Shown piece by piece: positions 26,101 to 30,424 of a DNA stretch of 64,000 nt; the first letter of the stretch is position 1; every line of letters starts with the position of its first letter. The notes under the pieces were generated by a model. It did no database searches. It saw only the letters and a program-made list of their open reading frames with translations, and was not told the DNA's origin. Both the position numbers and the translations under genes were made by a program. Origin of the DNA: Siphonodentalium dalli (taxonomy: Eukaryota; Mollusca; Scaphopoda; Gadilida; Siphonodentaliidae); NCBI GenBank assembly GCA_032622095.1, contig CP136068.1, forward strand, positions 152,733,151 through 152,797,150, in the 5' to 3' direction.

Positions 26101-29100
26101 TTAGAGATGAAGAATTCGGAACATGAGCAACAACTGACCATCAAGACAAAAGAATGTGACATCCACATAGGTACGTATAAGACCATCCGAGATTTTGATT
26201 TTTTTTATGCGTCCCATTTTAAAAATGGGACGTGTTATGGTCGGCTTGTCCACACAAGCCTGAAATAGTGTGTCCTGCACGGCCGGCTAGCATCACCAAG
26301 TTCACCCTCTGGGGACCTCATTCTGCTTAGGCCTATCTTCTGGGAAGTATCTATAGTCTCAATTAACATTGTTTTTAGTTACAAAAGAATGTGACATCCA
26401 CATAGGTACGTATAAGACCATCCGAGATTTTGATTTTTTTTATGCGTCCCATTTTAAAAATGGGACGTGTTTTGGTCGGCTTGTCCACACAAGCCTGAAA
26501 TAGTGTGTCCTGCACGGCCGGCTAGCATCACCAAGTTCACCCTCTGGGGACCTCATTCTGCTTAGGCCTATCTTCTGGGAAGTATCTATAGTCTCAATTA
26601 ACATTGTTTTTAGTTACTTTTTCCCTTCTGTGAAGTTTCTATATCCCCAAATTTGCAGAAGATAAAATGCATAATCAAGGTGACAAATGGGTGAACATCA
26701 GCAACTTCAACTGAGGAAATTCTTAGGTCTCCCATAGCAGTTGCGGCCAAAGCAGAATGAGGTTCCCAGAGGGTGAATTTGTGAATCTAGCCCATCATGC
26801 AGGATCGCATCACCAAATTCACTGGGGACCTCATCCTGCTTAGGCCTTATCTTCTGGGAAGTATCTATATTCTAAAATTAAAATTGTTTCAGTTACTTTT
26901 TCCCTTCTGAGAACTTTCAATATCCCATAATTTGCAGAAGATAAAATGCATAAGGTGAAATTTTTGTGAATCTAGCCCACAGTGCAGGATAGCATCACTA
27001 AATTCTCCCTCTGGTGACCTCATTCTGTAAATGACAGACACACTATTTGCAGGCTTGCATCTCCAGGGTCCGCACTGGTCCGAATCTCCTTTTGCCAATT
27101 GTTTTTTAGCCAAACGAAAATAATTGGCGCCATATTATTTTATAAGTTGCCAAATGCTATCGGATTCTGAAATATTGTGTCTTATGTTTCAACAATAACT
27201 GGATGACGACTTTTGTTATCTTCATCAACTTTCTCATATTTACTTTCACACTGGTGTTGATGCATGCACTGAGTGATAAGGATGCGGTAGGCCTTTTTAT
27301 GGCGATGCCTGATGTTATGACAAAAAAATTTCCGAAAAAAAAAATTTGAAAAAAAAAAAAAATCGTTATTTTATAAACATGTCCATAGTAGATATGTGTT
27401 GGATATTAGTGTGCATTGAGCTCTAACATATCTGTGTAATGTTTGAAAAGTGACTTGCGGGCTTACAACATGAAGTAGATGACTACAATTAAGAAAATGA
27501 TTAGCTGATCCTCATGCTATTCTTACAATAAGTCATTGTGAACTAAATTACACTAATTGTAACTCCATACAATTGAAAGGCACATGATGAAATTCAGGAT
27601 CACATATTAGAATGGAAAGGTATCGGTTTTTAGACAACAATAACAATAGTGAATGTCAGGGGCATTATATCATGTTAGGTAATCCCACCGGTAGTACAAT
27701 GTAATTTTTATATAAGATTAAATGAGTTTATATGCACAACAGTTCCTTCTACCTTTCTGGTTATTACTAGACAGAGGAAGGTATCTTTGTCTGTGCTTAC
27801 TATGTGCAGAAAAAAAATTAAAAATAAAATAAAACCCTCCCTCCCTCATTGATTTTTGCCCAAGAACCAAAACCTATTTTTCCTAAGATTATAAGCCAAC
27901 AGTTATTGTGAGACTTCCCTGAAGTGAACGATATTGAGCATCCAATATTTTCAACAGGTCTCTGGCCAAAAATGATAATATTTTTTGCCAAATATCATTT
28001 TTTTTTTGCATTTGGAACATTTGACAAGTGGCAGAGCGAACCCTGTCCGACTGCCCATTCTTACCAGAGTTACGGCCCTTTATTGAAATTTGGGCTCAAT
28101 TTTTTTCCAGACGATAACTTCAGACCATATATGTGACCCGCCATATCAAATCCAGTCGTAAGTCAGGATTTTTTTTACCCTGTGCCAATGCATTCTCTTA
28201 TATATGCGATTCGACCATAGGTCGCCTCGCATATATAAGAGAATGCATTGGCCTAACAATTTTTTATCATGTTTTTTAAATAAATGTTTCTTACAATTTT
28301 TAGGACATAAAATAAAAAACATCCATTACCCAGCAGGGAGCCCCACACATATATAGAAGCATATAGAAGAGTGTCGTCTGCTCATGTTTGTCTGGGGCTC
28401 TGTATGGGTGAAATTATAAAATTGTTAAAGAATACAAGAAAAAATTATTAAAATTGTAAAAAAAAATTGTTAGGCCAATGCATTCTCTTATATATGCGAG
28501 GCGACCTATGGTCGACTCGCATATATAAGAGAATGCATTGGCACAGGGTAAAAAAAATCCCGACTTACGACTGGATTTGATATGGCGGGTCACGATTATG
28601 AGTTTGAAATTTAGTTGGCTGTGATCTCCAATTTGTCATTTAGATTGGATTTGAAATCGTTGACGGAGCCAGCTAGGACACATTCATTTGGCAGTTTATT
28701 CCAGTTTTATAATTCACTCTGCTAACATGTATTTCCTATTTCATCAGTGCTGATTGGTCAGTTGCCCAGGTGTAGCTGTCGTAAATCCAAATTATTGTGA
28801 TGCATGCGTACAAACTGGGGCTTGATCACAGGTAAAATTGTTACGTGGTTATCCGGGAAGTTTACTTCATTCCTAGTGGCAACAATGTAAATAGTATAGG
28901 ATTGAATCGAACATCGGCTTGATTCAGTGAATGTCGGGACAATTATTCAGTCAACCCGTTTTAATTGAAAAAATTCTTTCGAAACCAATCGCAGGACGTT
29001 TGAATGATGATGTAATTACAGCTGATATGATGCTGTAAGCAGCGAATCGTTGTTCACAATGCTACGTTTTGATGTCTTGACCACTGGCACCGATGCTATA

Positions 29101-30203
29101 ATATGTCAATGGCCTGTCACTAGTGTAATACCTTGGTGCAACTTGGCCACGGAACGTACATTTATTAATATAATTTACACATATCCTATGTCAAATTAGC
29201 ATGATCTATAATTCGAGTCGATGGATAAACAACATACTTTGTATAATAATAATTAGCAGTACTGTTTCTCATGTCTATATATAGCATGATTTTTCAGTCG
29301 GCGTAAATTAGAATTGGGATAAACTTGCTGTCGGGTGTGATTTTGGGACGTTTATCTGTGGGTTTTACGATGGAAAATGCAGTTTTATCGGCAACGCGAG
29401 ACAGCATGTTTATCCCCTAAGTTAGGCTGAATAGGTCACTCTCACCGGTTTTCTGTGATAAAGTTACCCAGGTTCCTAATTTTGTGATAAAGTTACCCAG
29501 GTTGGTGAGAATTGTGATAAATTTACCCAGGTTAAGCAAATCTCACAATATCAACTCAATTTAAAAGTGACAGAGGGAATATTGTTCAGTTTTGGCAAGT
29601 AATAGCCCTTATCAAGCATAAATTAAGACATATTAGTACTGTAGTTCGTCATTTTGATCACAAAAATCAATAATTTATTGCTAAACATGAACTATTATTA
29701 ACTTGGGTAACTTTATCACATTCTTCTCCAACCTGGGTAACTTTATCACAATTTCAGGAACCTGGGTAACTTTATCACAGAAAACCGGTGAGAGTGACCT
29801 ATTCACCCTCGGGGGACCTCATTCTGCACACTTTATCCATGCTTGGTTGATTACCTAATATGTCAACAGATATTCAATAATGAGATTGATTGATTCAGTT
29901 CAAGTTATATTCAATTTGTTTCTTTCAGAGTTTTATGATAAAGTGAATGCCCATAAAGAAAAACAACTGGATGACCTGAAAGAGCTGGGCGTCGACCTGA
30001 CGAAGTACCTCACTCTACAGAACAAAGCAGAAAACATAGAACATATAGAGGTGTGTAAAATCCCAGCTTCTGTTGCTGGACAGAAACATCCTGCCGTGGT
30101 AACCAAACCTGAAGCTAAGTTTAGCAGTAACTCAAGCAAAGTTCTAAAATGGACGCCTGTTGCAAGGTCATGTGCACAGGGTTTACATCCCCTGACTCGG
30201 TAA
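1997..30203 (+). CDS. Multi-exon gene for an SPFH/MVP-shoulder-like protein (5' end missing)
   Basis: This is the whole gene as visible: nine coding segments that splice in one consistent frame to 371 codons and a TAA stop. The order is an N-terminal segment containing GPAVFVPTADEW, then HEFVFHGPDP, then VRTVDDTMITVKLMIFYQL, then LDLTHDPIADMIN, then a segment with YPQLVQRGKRIGFHIQKVVY, then a long Lys/Glu/Gln-rich helical stretch. The beta-rich core followed by charged helices is the layout of SPFH/band-7 proteins and of the shoulder of the major vault protein; that family call comes from pattern memory, not a search. Such proteins usually oligomerise, often at membranes or in large shells. 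No transmembrane segment or signal peptide is visible in the part present. The first segment begins with the third base of a codon, so at least one upstream exon is outside the window. Cellular role unknown. Confidence 0.8.
2205..2233. repeat. AAT-rich microsatellite
   Basis: A run of AATAAT-type triplets in the intron after exon 1. Confidence 0.75.
2631..2682. repeat. Fragment of dispersed repeat family M
   Basis: Contains AGCAGAATGAGATCCCAGAG followed by GGTGAATTTAGTGA. The same phrase, in either orientation, recurs at 6528-6565, 15900-16145, several times at 26280-27060 and at 29803-29830. Confidence 0.55.
2715..2864. mobile_element. 150-bp near-perfect palindromic fold-back element
   Basis: Left arm AGAACGACACGATGTGTAAA and the matching right arm ending GTGTCGTTCT form one long hairpin with a loop near 2788-2798 (AGGCGCTTGCGCCT). 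The right arm carries a few extra bases. It is non-coding; reading frames on both strands are near-identical because of the symmetry. Confidence 0.85.
3194..3305 (+). CDS. Exon 2a, first of two mutually exclusive alternatives
   Basis: The acceptor TTCAG ends at 3193 and the donor GTATGT starts at 3306. The exon is 112 nt, enters with one base completing Trp and leaves in phase 0. It encodes LHEFVFHGPDPKDNT, then RMIPKARITKQLPVIPEH and FYYN. It matches exon 2b in length, phases and 30 of 37 residues, differing mainly at KDNT versus TCEG and FY versus LT. Since 112 is not a multiple of three, only one of the two copies can be used in a translatable transcript. Confidence 0.87.
3355..3466 (+). 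CDS. Exon 2b, second mutually exclusive alternative
   Basis: The acceptor CTTCAG ends at 3354 and the donor GTATGT starts at 3467. The exon is 112 nt with the same entry and exit phases as exon 2a. It encodes LHEFVFHGPDPTCEG, then RMIPKGRITKQLPVIPEH and LTYN. There is no stop or frameshift, and changes between the copies cluster in two short patches, which argues for a maintained alternative and not a decaying duplicate. A hAT-type element begins 12 bp beyond the exon end, leaving the donor intact. Only 49 bp separate it from exon 2a. Confidence 0.85.
3471..3478. repeat. Left 8-bp target-site duplication of the hAT element
   Basis: GTAAAAAG directly before the left terminal repeat, five bases into the intron after exon 2b. 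Confidence 0.85.
3479..4548. mobile_element. hAT-superfamily element, non-autonomous or decayed, 1,070 bp
   Basis: Ends are TAGGCTCCTGCGAAT (left) and the reverse complement of TAGGGTCCTGCGAAT (right), with subterminal ATTCGATTCGA repeats at both ends. It is flanked by identical 8-bp duplications GTAAAAAG. An 8-bp duplication, short TAGGG-type ends and an encoded BED finger are the hAT hallmarks. No transposase catalytic domain is present. Confidence 0.88.
3998..4192 (+). pseudogene. BED-type zinc finger fragment inside the hAT element
   Basis: The 64-codon frame starts MSSVIHAYFKHDQAAGSAW and continues with YTCDECNMVYKS, then THLWNHLLKKH. The CxxC pair and the later His residues match the BED finger (Cx2C...Hx3-5H) found at the N terminus of hAT transposases, where it binds the element ends. 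The frame stops about 15 residues after the finger and no dimerisation or RNase-H-like domain follows within the element, so this is a truncated transposase remnant. An internal-deletion origin is inferred. Confidence 0.75.
4549..4556. repeat. Right 8-bp target-site duplication of the hAT element
   Basis: GTAAAAAG directly after the right terminal repeat, identical to the copy at 3471-3478. Confidence 0.85.
4764..4971. mobile_element. Fold-back MITE, family A copy 1
   Basis: Long inverted repeat: GGATTTAGTCGGAAATATGG on the left and its reverse complement on the right, with ACAGTA/TACTGT outer ends. The inner loop is at GCTATCGCCGAGAGC. Related copies lie at 7819-8006, 12291-12494 and 16211-16319. 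Confidence 0.82.
5113..5196 (+). CDS. Exon 3
   Basis: The acceptor is a run of T followed by AAAG, ending at 5112; the donor GTATGT starts at 5197. The exon is 84 nt, phase 0 on both sides, encoding IHEVRTVDDTMITVKLMIF and YQLTEILSM. The alternating hydrophobic pattern fits a beta strand pair in an SPFH-type fold. A Helitron-like element starts about 11 bp after the exon, so little of the original donor flank remains. Confidence 0.85.
5208..5709 (+). mobile_element. Helitron-like element 2 with three 122-bp tandem repeats
   Basis: The 3' end shows hairpin AGCCCG-GACAACGT-CGGGCT at 5680-5699, then CTAG at 5706-5709 and T. The proposed 5' start TCTCATATATATTTTG follows an A, giving the A|T insertion expected for Helitrons. 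A CTGT-rich tract near 5230-5260 precedes the repeat core. This resembles non-autonomous Helitron-like elements with internal repeats described in molluscs and insects. Confidence 0.72.
5351..5679 (+). repeat. 122-bp tandem repeat, about 2.7 copies
   Basis: AGCCCGTGCG starts recur at 5351, 5473 and 5595, each followed by CTTCGCGCATG, ATCTCGGAAAC and ATCGACTTGAAATTTG. It forms the core of Helitron-like element 2. Confidence 0.85.
5832..6221 (+). mobile_element. TTAA-flanked MITE, family B copy 1
   Basis: Ends TTAACCCTTTACCCAACA and the reverse complement TGTTGGGTAAAGGGTTAA, with TTAA at both ends as for piggyBac-type insertions. Inside are two palindromes built from CCAATGCATTCTCTTATATA and its complement, around GTCGACCATAGGTCGCC. 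Non-coding. Confidence 0.85.
6218..6460 (+). mobile_element. TTAA-flanked MITE, family C copy 1
   Basis: It shares its left TTAA with the preceding family B copy. It begins CCCTTTAATGATAGGAGCT and ends TCCAGTCATGGAAAGGTTAA. Inside are decayed versions of the CATTCTCTTATATATG palindrome, with CTCCCGTAG loops. Confidence 0.7.
6528..6565. repeat. Fragment of dispersed repeat family M
   Basis: Contains CTCTGGGGGACCTCATTCTG followed by CAAATGTCAGACA. Confidence 0.5.
6687..6823. mobile_element. Small fold-back element
   Basis: ATCTCACATGAGTTTCTATT at the left pairs imperfectly with the segment ending GGACGAGTGTGAGAT at the right. A second inner stem surrounds GAGCCGAGGTTTACCGAGGCTC. Confidence 0.65.
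7050..7240. repeat. Degenerate tandem repeat with AGAGTTATGGCCC phrases
   Basis: AGAGTTATGGCCC recurs at about 7079 and 7203. The same phrase is in the repeat at 16510-16800, so this may be an old Helitron-like core. Confidence 0.35.
7257..7656 (-). mobile_element. TTAA-flanked MITE, family B copy 2
   Basis: Same ends and double palindrome as copy 1 but in the opposite orientation. TTAA flanks are intact on both sides. Confidence 0.85.
7819..8006. mobile_element. Fold-back MITE, family A copy 2
   Basis: TACAGTAGTGCCCTAAGTAA at the left and its near reverse complement ending ATTACTTAGGGCATTACTGTA-type sequence at the right. The left arm lacks a piece present in copies 1 and 3 between AATTATGG and CTTGTTGCC. 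Confidence 0.82.
8065..8268 (-). mobile_element. Family B MITE with a large internal deletion
   Basis: The left end AACCCTTTACCCAACA and the segment down to CTTATATATGCGAGTCG are present, then it jumps to TTCTGTTGGGTAAAGGGTTAA. Both inner palindromes are lost except half of one arm. The left TTAA has mutated to ATAA. Confidence 0.75.
8324..8576. mobile_element. TTAA-type MITE, family C copy 2 (decayed)
   Basis: The right part has the CATTCTCTTATATATGCGAG palindrome then TTTAATGTTGCACCAGCAC and AGCTCCCATCATGAA, the family C end. The left half is AT-rich and reduced to GTAAAGAATG-like repeats; the left boundary is uncertain. Confidence 0.5.
8703..8762. repeat. 60-bp hairpin
   Basis: GAAATGTTCAGATAATA at 8703-8719 is the exact reverse complement of 8746-8762, with a 26-bp loop. 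Confidence 0.75.
8913..9390. mobile_element. TTAA-flanked MITE, family J copy 1
   Basis: Ends TTAAAGGTACTCAATCCGA and TCGGATTGAGTACCTTTAA, with TTAA on both sides. The interior has inward-facing GATTCGAGTCGAGGAACCC and its complement. Related copies lie at about 13189-14049 and 24748-25550. A short open frame inside carries no recognised domain. Confidence 0.78.
9427..9464 (+). CDS. Exon 4 (38 nt micro-exon)
   Basis: The acceptor TTTTACAG ends at 9426 and the donor GTAAGT starts at 9465. It encodes LDLTHDPIADMI plus AA, and the T opening exon 5 completes Asn. The short size and exact phase match with both neighbours support it. The 29-bp minisatellite begins about 28 bp downstream. Confidence 0.82.
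9493..12260. repeat. 29-bp minisatellite, about 95 units, with an inverted block
   Basis: Consensus CATCTTTATTYCACACCCAT followed by TAWCATGAA, 29 bp. Units at 9493-9511 and from about 9719 onward point one way; seven units at about 9512-9718 point the other way. Variation is concentrated in TTCCGC/TTCCAC/TTTCAC and in TTATC/TTAAC. Larger periods of 406 bp (14 units) and 377 bp (13 units) are seen. It lies in the intron after exon 4. Confidence 0.93.
12291..12494. mobile_element. Fold-back MITE, family A copy 3
   Basis: TACACTAATGCCCTAAATAA at the left and TTATTTAGGGCATTTCTGTA at the right. The long arms match copies 1 and 2. It sits 30 bp after the 29-bp array. Confidence 0.82.
12495..13188. 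other. Intron sequence, nothing recognised
   Basis: Short open frames on the minus strand here show no domain, codon-use signal or splice support. Confidence 0.4.
13189..14049. mobile_element. Family J MITE copy 2, interrupted by a family B element
   Basis: The left end TTAAAGATGCATAATCCGAA is followed by a family B insertion at a TTAA; the rest resumes at 13608 and ends GGATTGAGTACCTTTAA at 14049. The interior GTTTCGAGTCGAGGAACCCA matches copy 1. Confidence 0.65.
13209..13607 (+). mobile_element. TTAA-flanked MITE, family B copy 4
   Basis: Full-length copy with both palindromes, TTAA on both sides, nested in a family J element. One end reads GTTGGTTAAAGGG, a one-base change from the family. 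Confidence 0.85.
14103..14144 (+). CDS. Exon 5 (42 nt micro-exon)
   Basis: The acceptor TATTTCAG ends at 14102 and the donor GTGAGT starts at 14145. It completes the Asn codon and reads AVCSDIISYAGAL plus AC, which exon 6 completes to Thr. The residue run DPIADMINAVCSDI across exons 4 and 5 looks like one amphipathic helix of the SPFH-like core. Confidence 0.82.
14345..15012. mobile_element. Fold-back MITE, family F copy 2
   Basis: The left end AGTCCCACTTAATTTTTGAG and the right end around TTCGAAAATTAAGTGACATT are inverted. Inside is a strong palindrome at 14563-14640 built on TTTTCAATGGAAGGGGAA. It is larger than copy 1 through extra sequence around 14650-14885. It ends about 50 bp before exon 6. 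Confidence 0.6.
15063..15201 (+). CDS. Exon 6
   Basis: The acceptor TGTTGTAG ends at 15062 and the donor GTATTA starts at 15202. The exon is 139 nt, encoding YEQFVKQTHKLSDLESYPQL, then VQRGKRIGFHIQKVVYRGY and SASIRLQ. The segment QRGKRIGFHIQKVVYRGY resembles the place in SPFH proteins where a helix leads into the last strand of the domain. It leaves in phase 0. Confidence 0.87.
15202..15899. other. Intron after exon 6 with short repeats and a poly-C run
   Basis: Contains palindrome AATAAACGTGCATGCACGTT near 15420, repeated phrases TATTCCAGTCTGCACTT and a run of about 17 C near 15546. The rest is unassigned. Confidence 0.55.
15900..16145. repeat. Dispersed repeat family M, two inverted-sense segments
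   Basis: GCAGAATGAGGTCCCCAGAG then GAGAATTTAGTGATGC, and again near 16084 AGCAGAATGATGTTCCCAGA. The intervening ATAAAATGCATAATCAAGG also occurs near 26660. Confidence 0.6.
16211..16319. mobile_element. Fold-back MITE, family A copy 4, half element
   Basis: Only the left arm is present, ending TTCATCGGAAAGCTCTCC at the point where other copies turn into the hairpin loop. Confidence 0.78.
16406..16800. repeat. Helitron-like repeat core: palindrome, CTGT tract and two ~150-bp repeats
   Basis: Starts with ATGTTTACCCATACCATAGT in a perfect short palindrome, then CGTCCGTCTGTCCGTCTGTC, then two copies of a unit beginning ATAACTCAAACATTTT (16517 and 16667) with CAGCCCAAAATACAG in each. The CTGT tract plus tandem core mirrors Helitron-like element 2, but no CTAG end is assigned. 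Confidence 0.55.
16908..18442 (+). repeat. 1.5-kb direct repeat H, copy 1
   Basis: Starts ATTTTAGTTTTATACGATTA and ends with hairpin GCCGATCGTGATCGGC then CTCTCGTTTTA. Copy 2 begins directly afterwards. No coding potential was recognised; the hairpin near the end could be a Helitron/Helentron-like terminus. Confidence 0.8.
18443..20563 (+). repeat. 1.5-kb direct repeat H, copy 2, with insertion
   Basis: Collinear with copy 1 with scattered substitutions and small indels, interrupted at about 19468-20022 by a fold-back element absent from copy 1. It ends with the same GCCGATCGTGATCGGC hairpin and CTCTCGTTTTA. Confidence 0.8.
19468..20022 (+). mobile_element. Fold-back element, family G copy 1
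   Basis: Inserted in repeat H copy 2; copy 1 shows the empty site. It contains several GTCATATTGGACTCCCG phrases and a long palindrome at 19819-19974 (ATACAATGTTGTGTACAGTA and complement). A second copy lies at 23142-23696, inverted. A short CTTA on both sides may be the target duplication. Confidence 0.75.
20695..20922. mobile_element. TTAA-type MITE, family C copy 3
   Basis: Begins TTAACCCTTTCATGACAGAG, followed by GCATTAAAGATCTCTCTGCC and CATTCTCTTATATATGCGAG palindromes with CTCCC loops, then TTTCAGGAAGCTTCACTCA. The right TTAA end is eroded and a family B copy follows at once. Confidence 0.65.
20942..21338 (+). mobile_element. TTAA-flanked MITE, family B copy 5
   Basis: Full-length, with both palindromes and TTAA flanks. 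Its right end is about 80 bp before exon 7. Confidence 0.85.
21419..21539 (+). CDS. Exon 7
   Basis: The acceptor CTCCTTCCAG ends at 21418 and the donor GTAAGC starts at 21540. It encodes AMQNSAIESRTKLRLTTEIE and then DVSQRITDFKLTKEQARTEL, leaving in phase 1. Charged residues and heptad-like spacing suggest the start of the coiled-coil that usually follows an SPFH domain. Confidence 0.86.
21635..22286. mobile_element. TTAA-flanked inverted-repeat element, family D
   Basis: Left TTAAAGGGGTACTGTACAC and right GTGTACAGTACCCCTTTAA are exact inverted ends about 650 bp apart. The interior shows a 73-codon open frame without a recognised domain. The right TTAA is shared with the next element. Confidence 0.72.
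22283..22545 (-). mobile_element. TTAA-flanked MITE, family C copy 4
   Basis: Ends TTAACCCCTCCATGATTGGA and CCCATCATGAAAGGGTTAA, with two decayed palindromes of the CATTCTCTTATATATGCGAG type and CTCCC loops. Confidence 0.8.
22740..22982. mobile_element. Fold-back element with ~85-bp arms
   Basis: The left arm begins TACGAGCATATGCTAGTTTA and runs to AACATTCTGACC; the right arm from GGTCAGAATGTT to GCATATGCTTGTA is its imperfect reverse complement. Confidence 0.72.
23007..23128. mobile_element. Small fold-back element
   Basis: ATAATGCATGGCTTGGAGCT at the left pairs with the complement ending GACCTGCATTAT at the right; an inner stem uses AAGTGGTTCAAGAGG and CCGAGGACCACTT. Confidence 0.6.
23142..23696 (-). 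mobile_element. Fold-back element, family G copy 2
   Basis: Reverse complement of the copy at 19468-20022, from TTATACAATGTTGTGTACAG to GGGATGGATAATAAT, with a local replacement around 23490-23530. Confidence 0.75.
23697..24361. other. AT-rich intron sequence, nothing recognised
   Basis: No exon, repeat boundary or domain was identified. Confidence 0.4.
24362..24751 (-). mobile_element. TTAA-flanked MITE, family B copy 6
   Basis: Full-length with TTAA on both sides. Its right TTAA is also the left end of a family J element. Confidence 0.85.
24748..25550. mobile_element. Family J MITE copy 3, split by a family B element
   Basis: Left end TTAAGGGTACTCAATCTGA; the interior matches the other J copies in inverted order (ACTTGATTTTAGAGTTATCC). 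It is broken at TTAA 25141 by a family B copy and its right end is not clearly recovered, so the end given is approximate. Confidence 0.6.
25141..25530 (-). mobile_element. TTAA-flanked MITE, family B copy 7
   Basis: Full-length, nearly identical to the copy at 24362-24751 and in the same orientation, with TTAA flanks. Confidence 0.85.
25648..25729. repeat. 82-bp hairpin
   Basis: GTTGACACAAGAAAT pairs with the segment ending ATTTCCTTGTGTCAAC; an inner stem is AGTCACT/AGTGACT around TCGACCTC. Confidence 0.65.
26033..26170 (+). CDS. Exon 8 (coiled-coil region)
   Basis: The acceptor ATTTTTAG ends at 26032 and the donor GTACGT starts at 26171. It encodes QQLDRNKQDHRQKINEIVQK, then NNLEMKNSEHEQQLTIKTKE and CDIHI, very rich in Gln, Lys, Glu and Asn with no proline, as expected for an extended helix. 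Its last 25 bases and donor lie inside a 235-bp segment that is duplicated immediately downstream. Confidence 0.85.
26146..26615 (+). repeat. 235-bp tandem duplication including the end of exon 8
   Basis: ACAAAAGAATGTGACATCC occurs at 26146 and 26381, and all sequence between, including the exon end, donor and CATCACCAAGTTCACCCTCT, is repeated nearly perfectly. The few differences suggest a recent event. Confidence 0.88.
26379..26405 (+). other. Possible 27-nt cassette micro-exon (duplicated end of exon 8)
   Basis: The downstream copy of the 235-bp duplication repeats the last bases of exon 8 with its GTACGT donor. Just before it is GTTTTTAG, a usable acceptor. The piece between them is 27 nt, a multiple of three, and would read VTKECDIHI in the gene's frame. 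This is a prediction from the sequence layout only. Confidence 0.3.
26640..27070. repeat. Cluster of dispersed repeat family M
   Basis: Repeated CTCATTCTGC, GCAGAATGAGGTTCCCAGAG and AGAAGATAAAATGCATAA phrases in both senses, continuous with the copies in the 235-bp duplication. Confidence 0.6.
27120..28132. other. AT-rich intron sequence, little recognised
   Basis: Contains an A-rich run at about 27330-27362 and a short CAGAGTTACGGCCCTTTATT phrase near 28070 like the degenerate Helitron-type repeats. Confidence 0.4.
28133..28593. mobile_element. Fold-back MITE, family E
   Basis: Ends GTGACCCGCCATATCAAATC and the exact complement ending GATATGGCGGGTCAC, different from families B and C, yet the inside holds the same two CCAATGCATTCTCTTATATA palindromes. 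A short unrelated segment with GAGCCCCACACATATATAG is in the middle. Confidence 0.82.
28594..29427. other. Intron sequence, nothing recognised
   Basis: No exon or element boundary could be supported. Confidence 0.4.
29428..29805. mobile_element. Inverted-repeat element with subterminal tandem repeats
   Basis: Left TGAATAGGTCACTCTCACCG and right CGGTGAGAGTGACCTATTCA are exact inverted ends. Each arm carries three copies of TGTGATAAAGTTACCCAGGT or its complement. Non-coding, about 120 bp before exon 9. Confidence 0.82.
29929..30203 (+). CDS. Exon 9, probable terminal coding exon
   Basis: The acceptor TTTCTTTCAG ends at 29928. The exon completes a Glu codon and reads FYDKVNAHKEKQLDDLKELG, then VDLTKYLTLQNKAENIEHIE, followed by a less ordered Ser/Lys/Pro-rich tail ending LHPLTR and TAA at 30201-30203. 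The first 40 residues continue the helical region. A possible donor GTGTGT at 30051, directly after IEHIE in phase 0, leaves open that the tail is intron read-through and that more exons follow beyond the window. Confidence 0.75.
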
Positions 30204-30418
30204 GACCGCTGATACCGGTGACATTTACCCACAGTTGGTGGACAACCACGATATTAGGATATATGTTAAGCGTCCAGAGCAACATGTTGGGATAACTACT
30301 CGTCAATGAATATTTAGCATAGAAAGGGTTAATATAAAAATAATTCCAATGCCAATTTTGTTTATTTATTTGATGCAACTGCAATTCAACTCATACATGT
30401 GGAATTAATATCGGAAGG

Positions 30419-30424
30419 ATTAAA
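30419..30424 (+). promoter_or_regulatory. Possible polyadenylation signal ATTAAA
   Basis: ATTAAA, the common variant of AATAAA, lies about 216 bp after the stop codon and before the 48-bp array. No canonical AATAAA was noticed between the stop and the array. AT-rich sequence makes chance occurrence likely. Confidence 0.25.
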
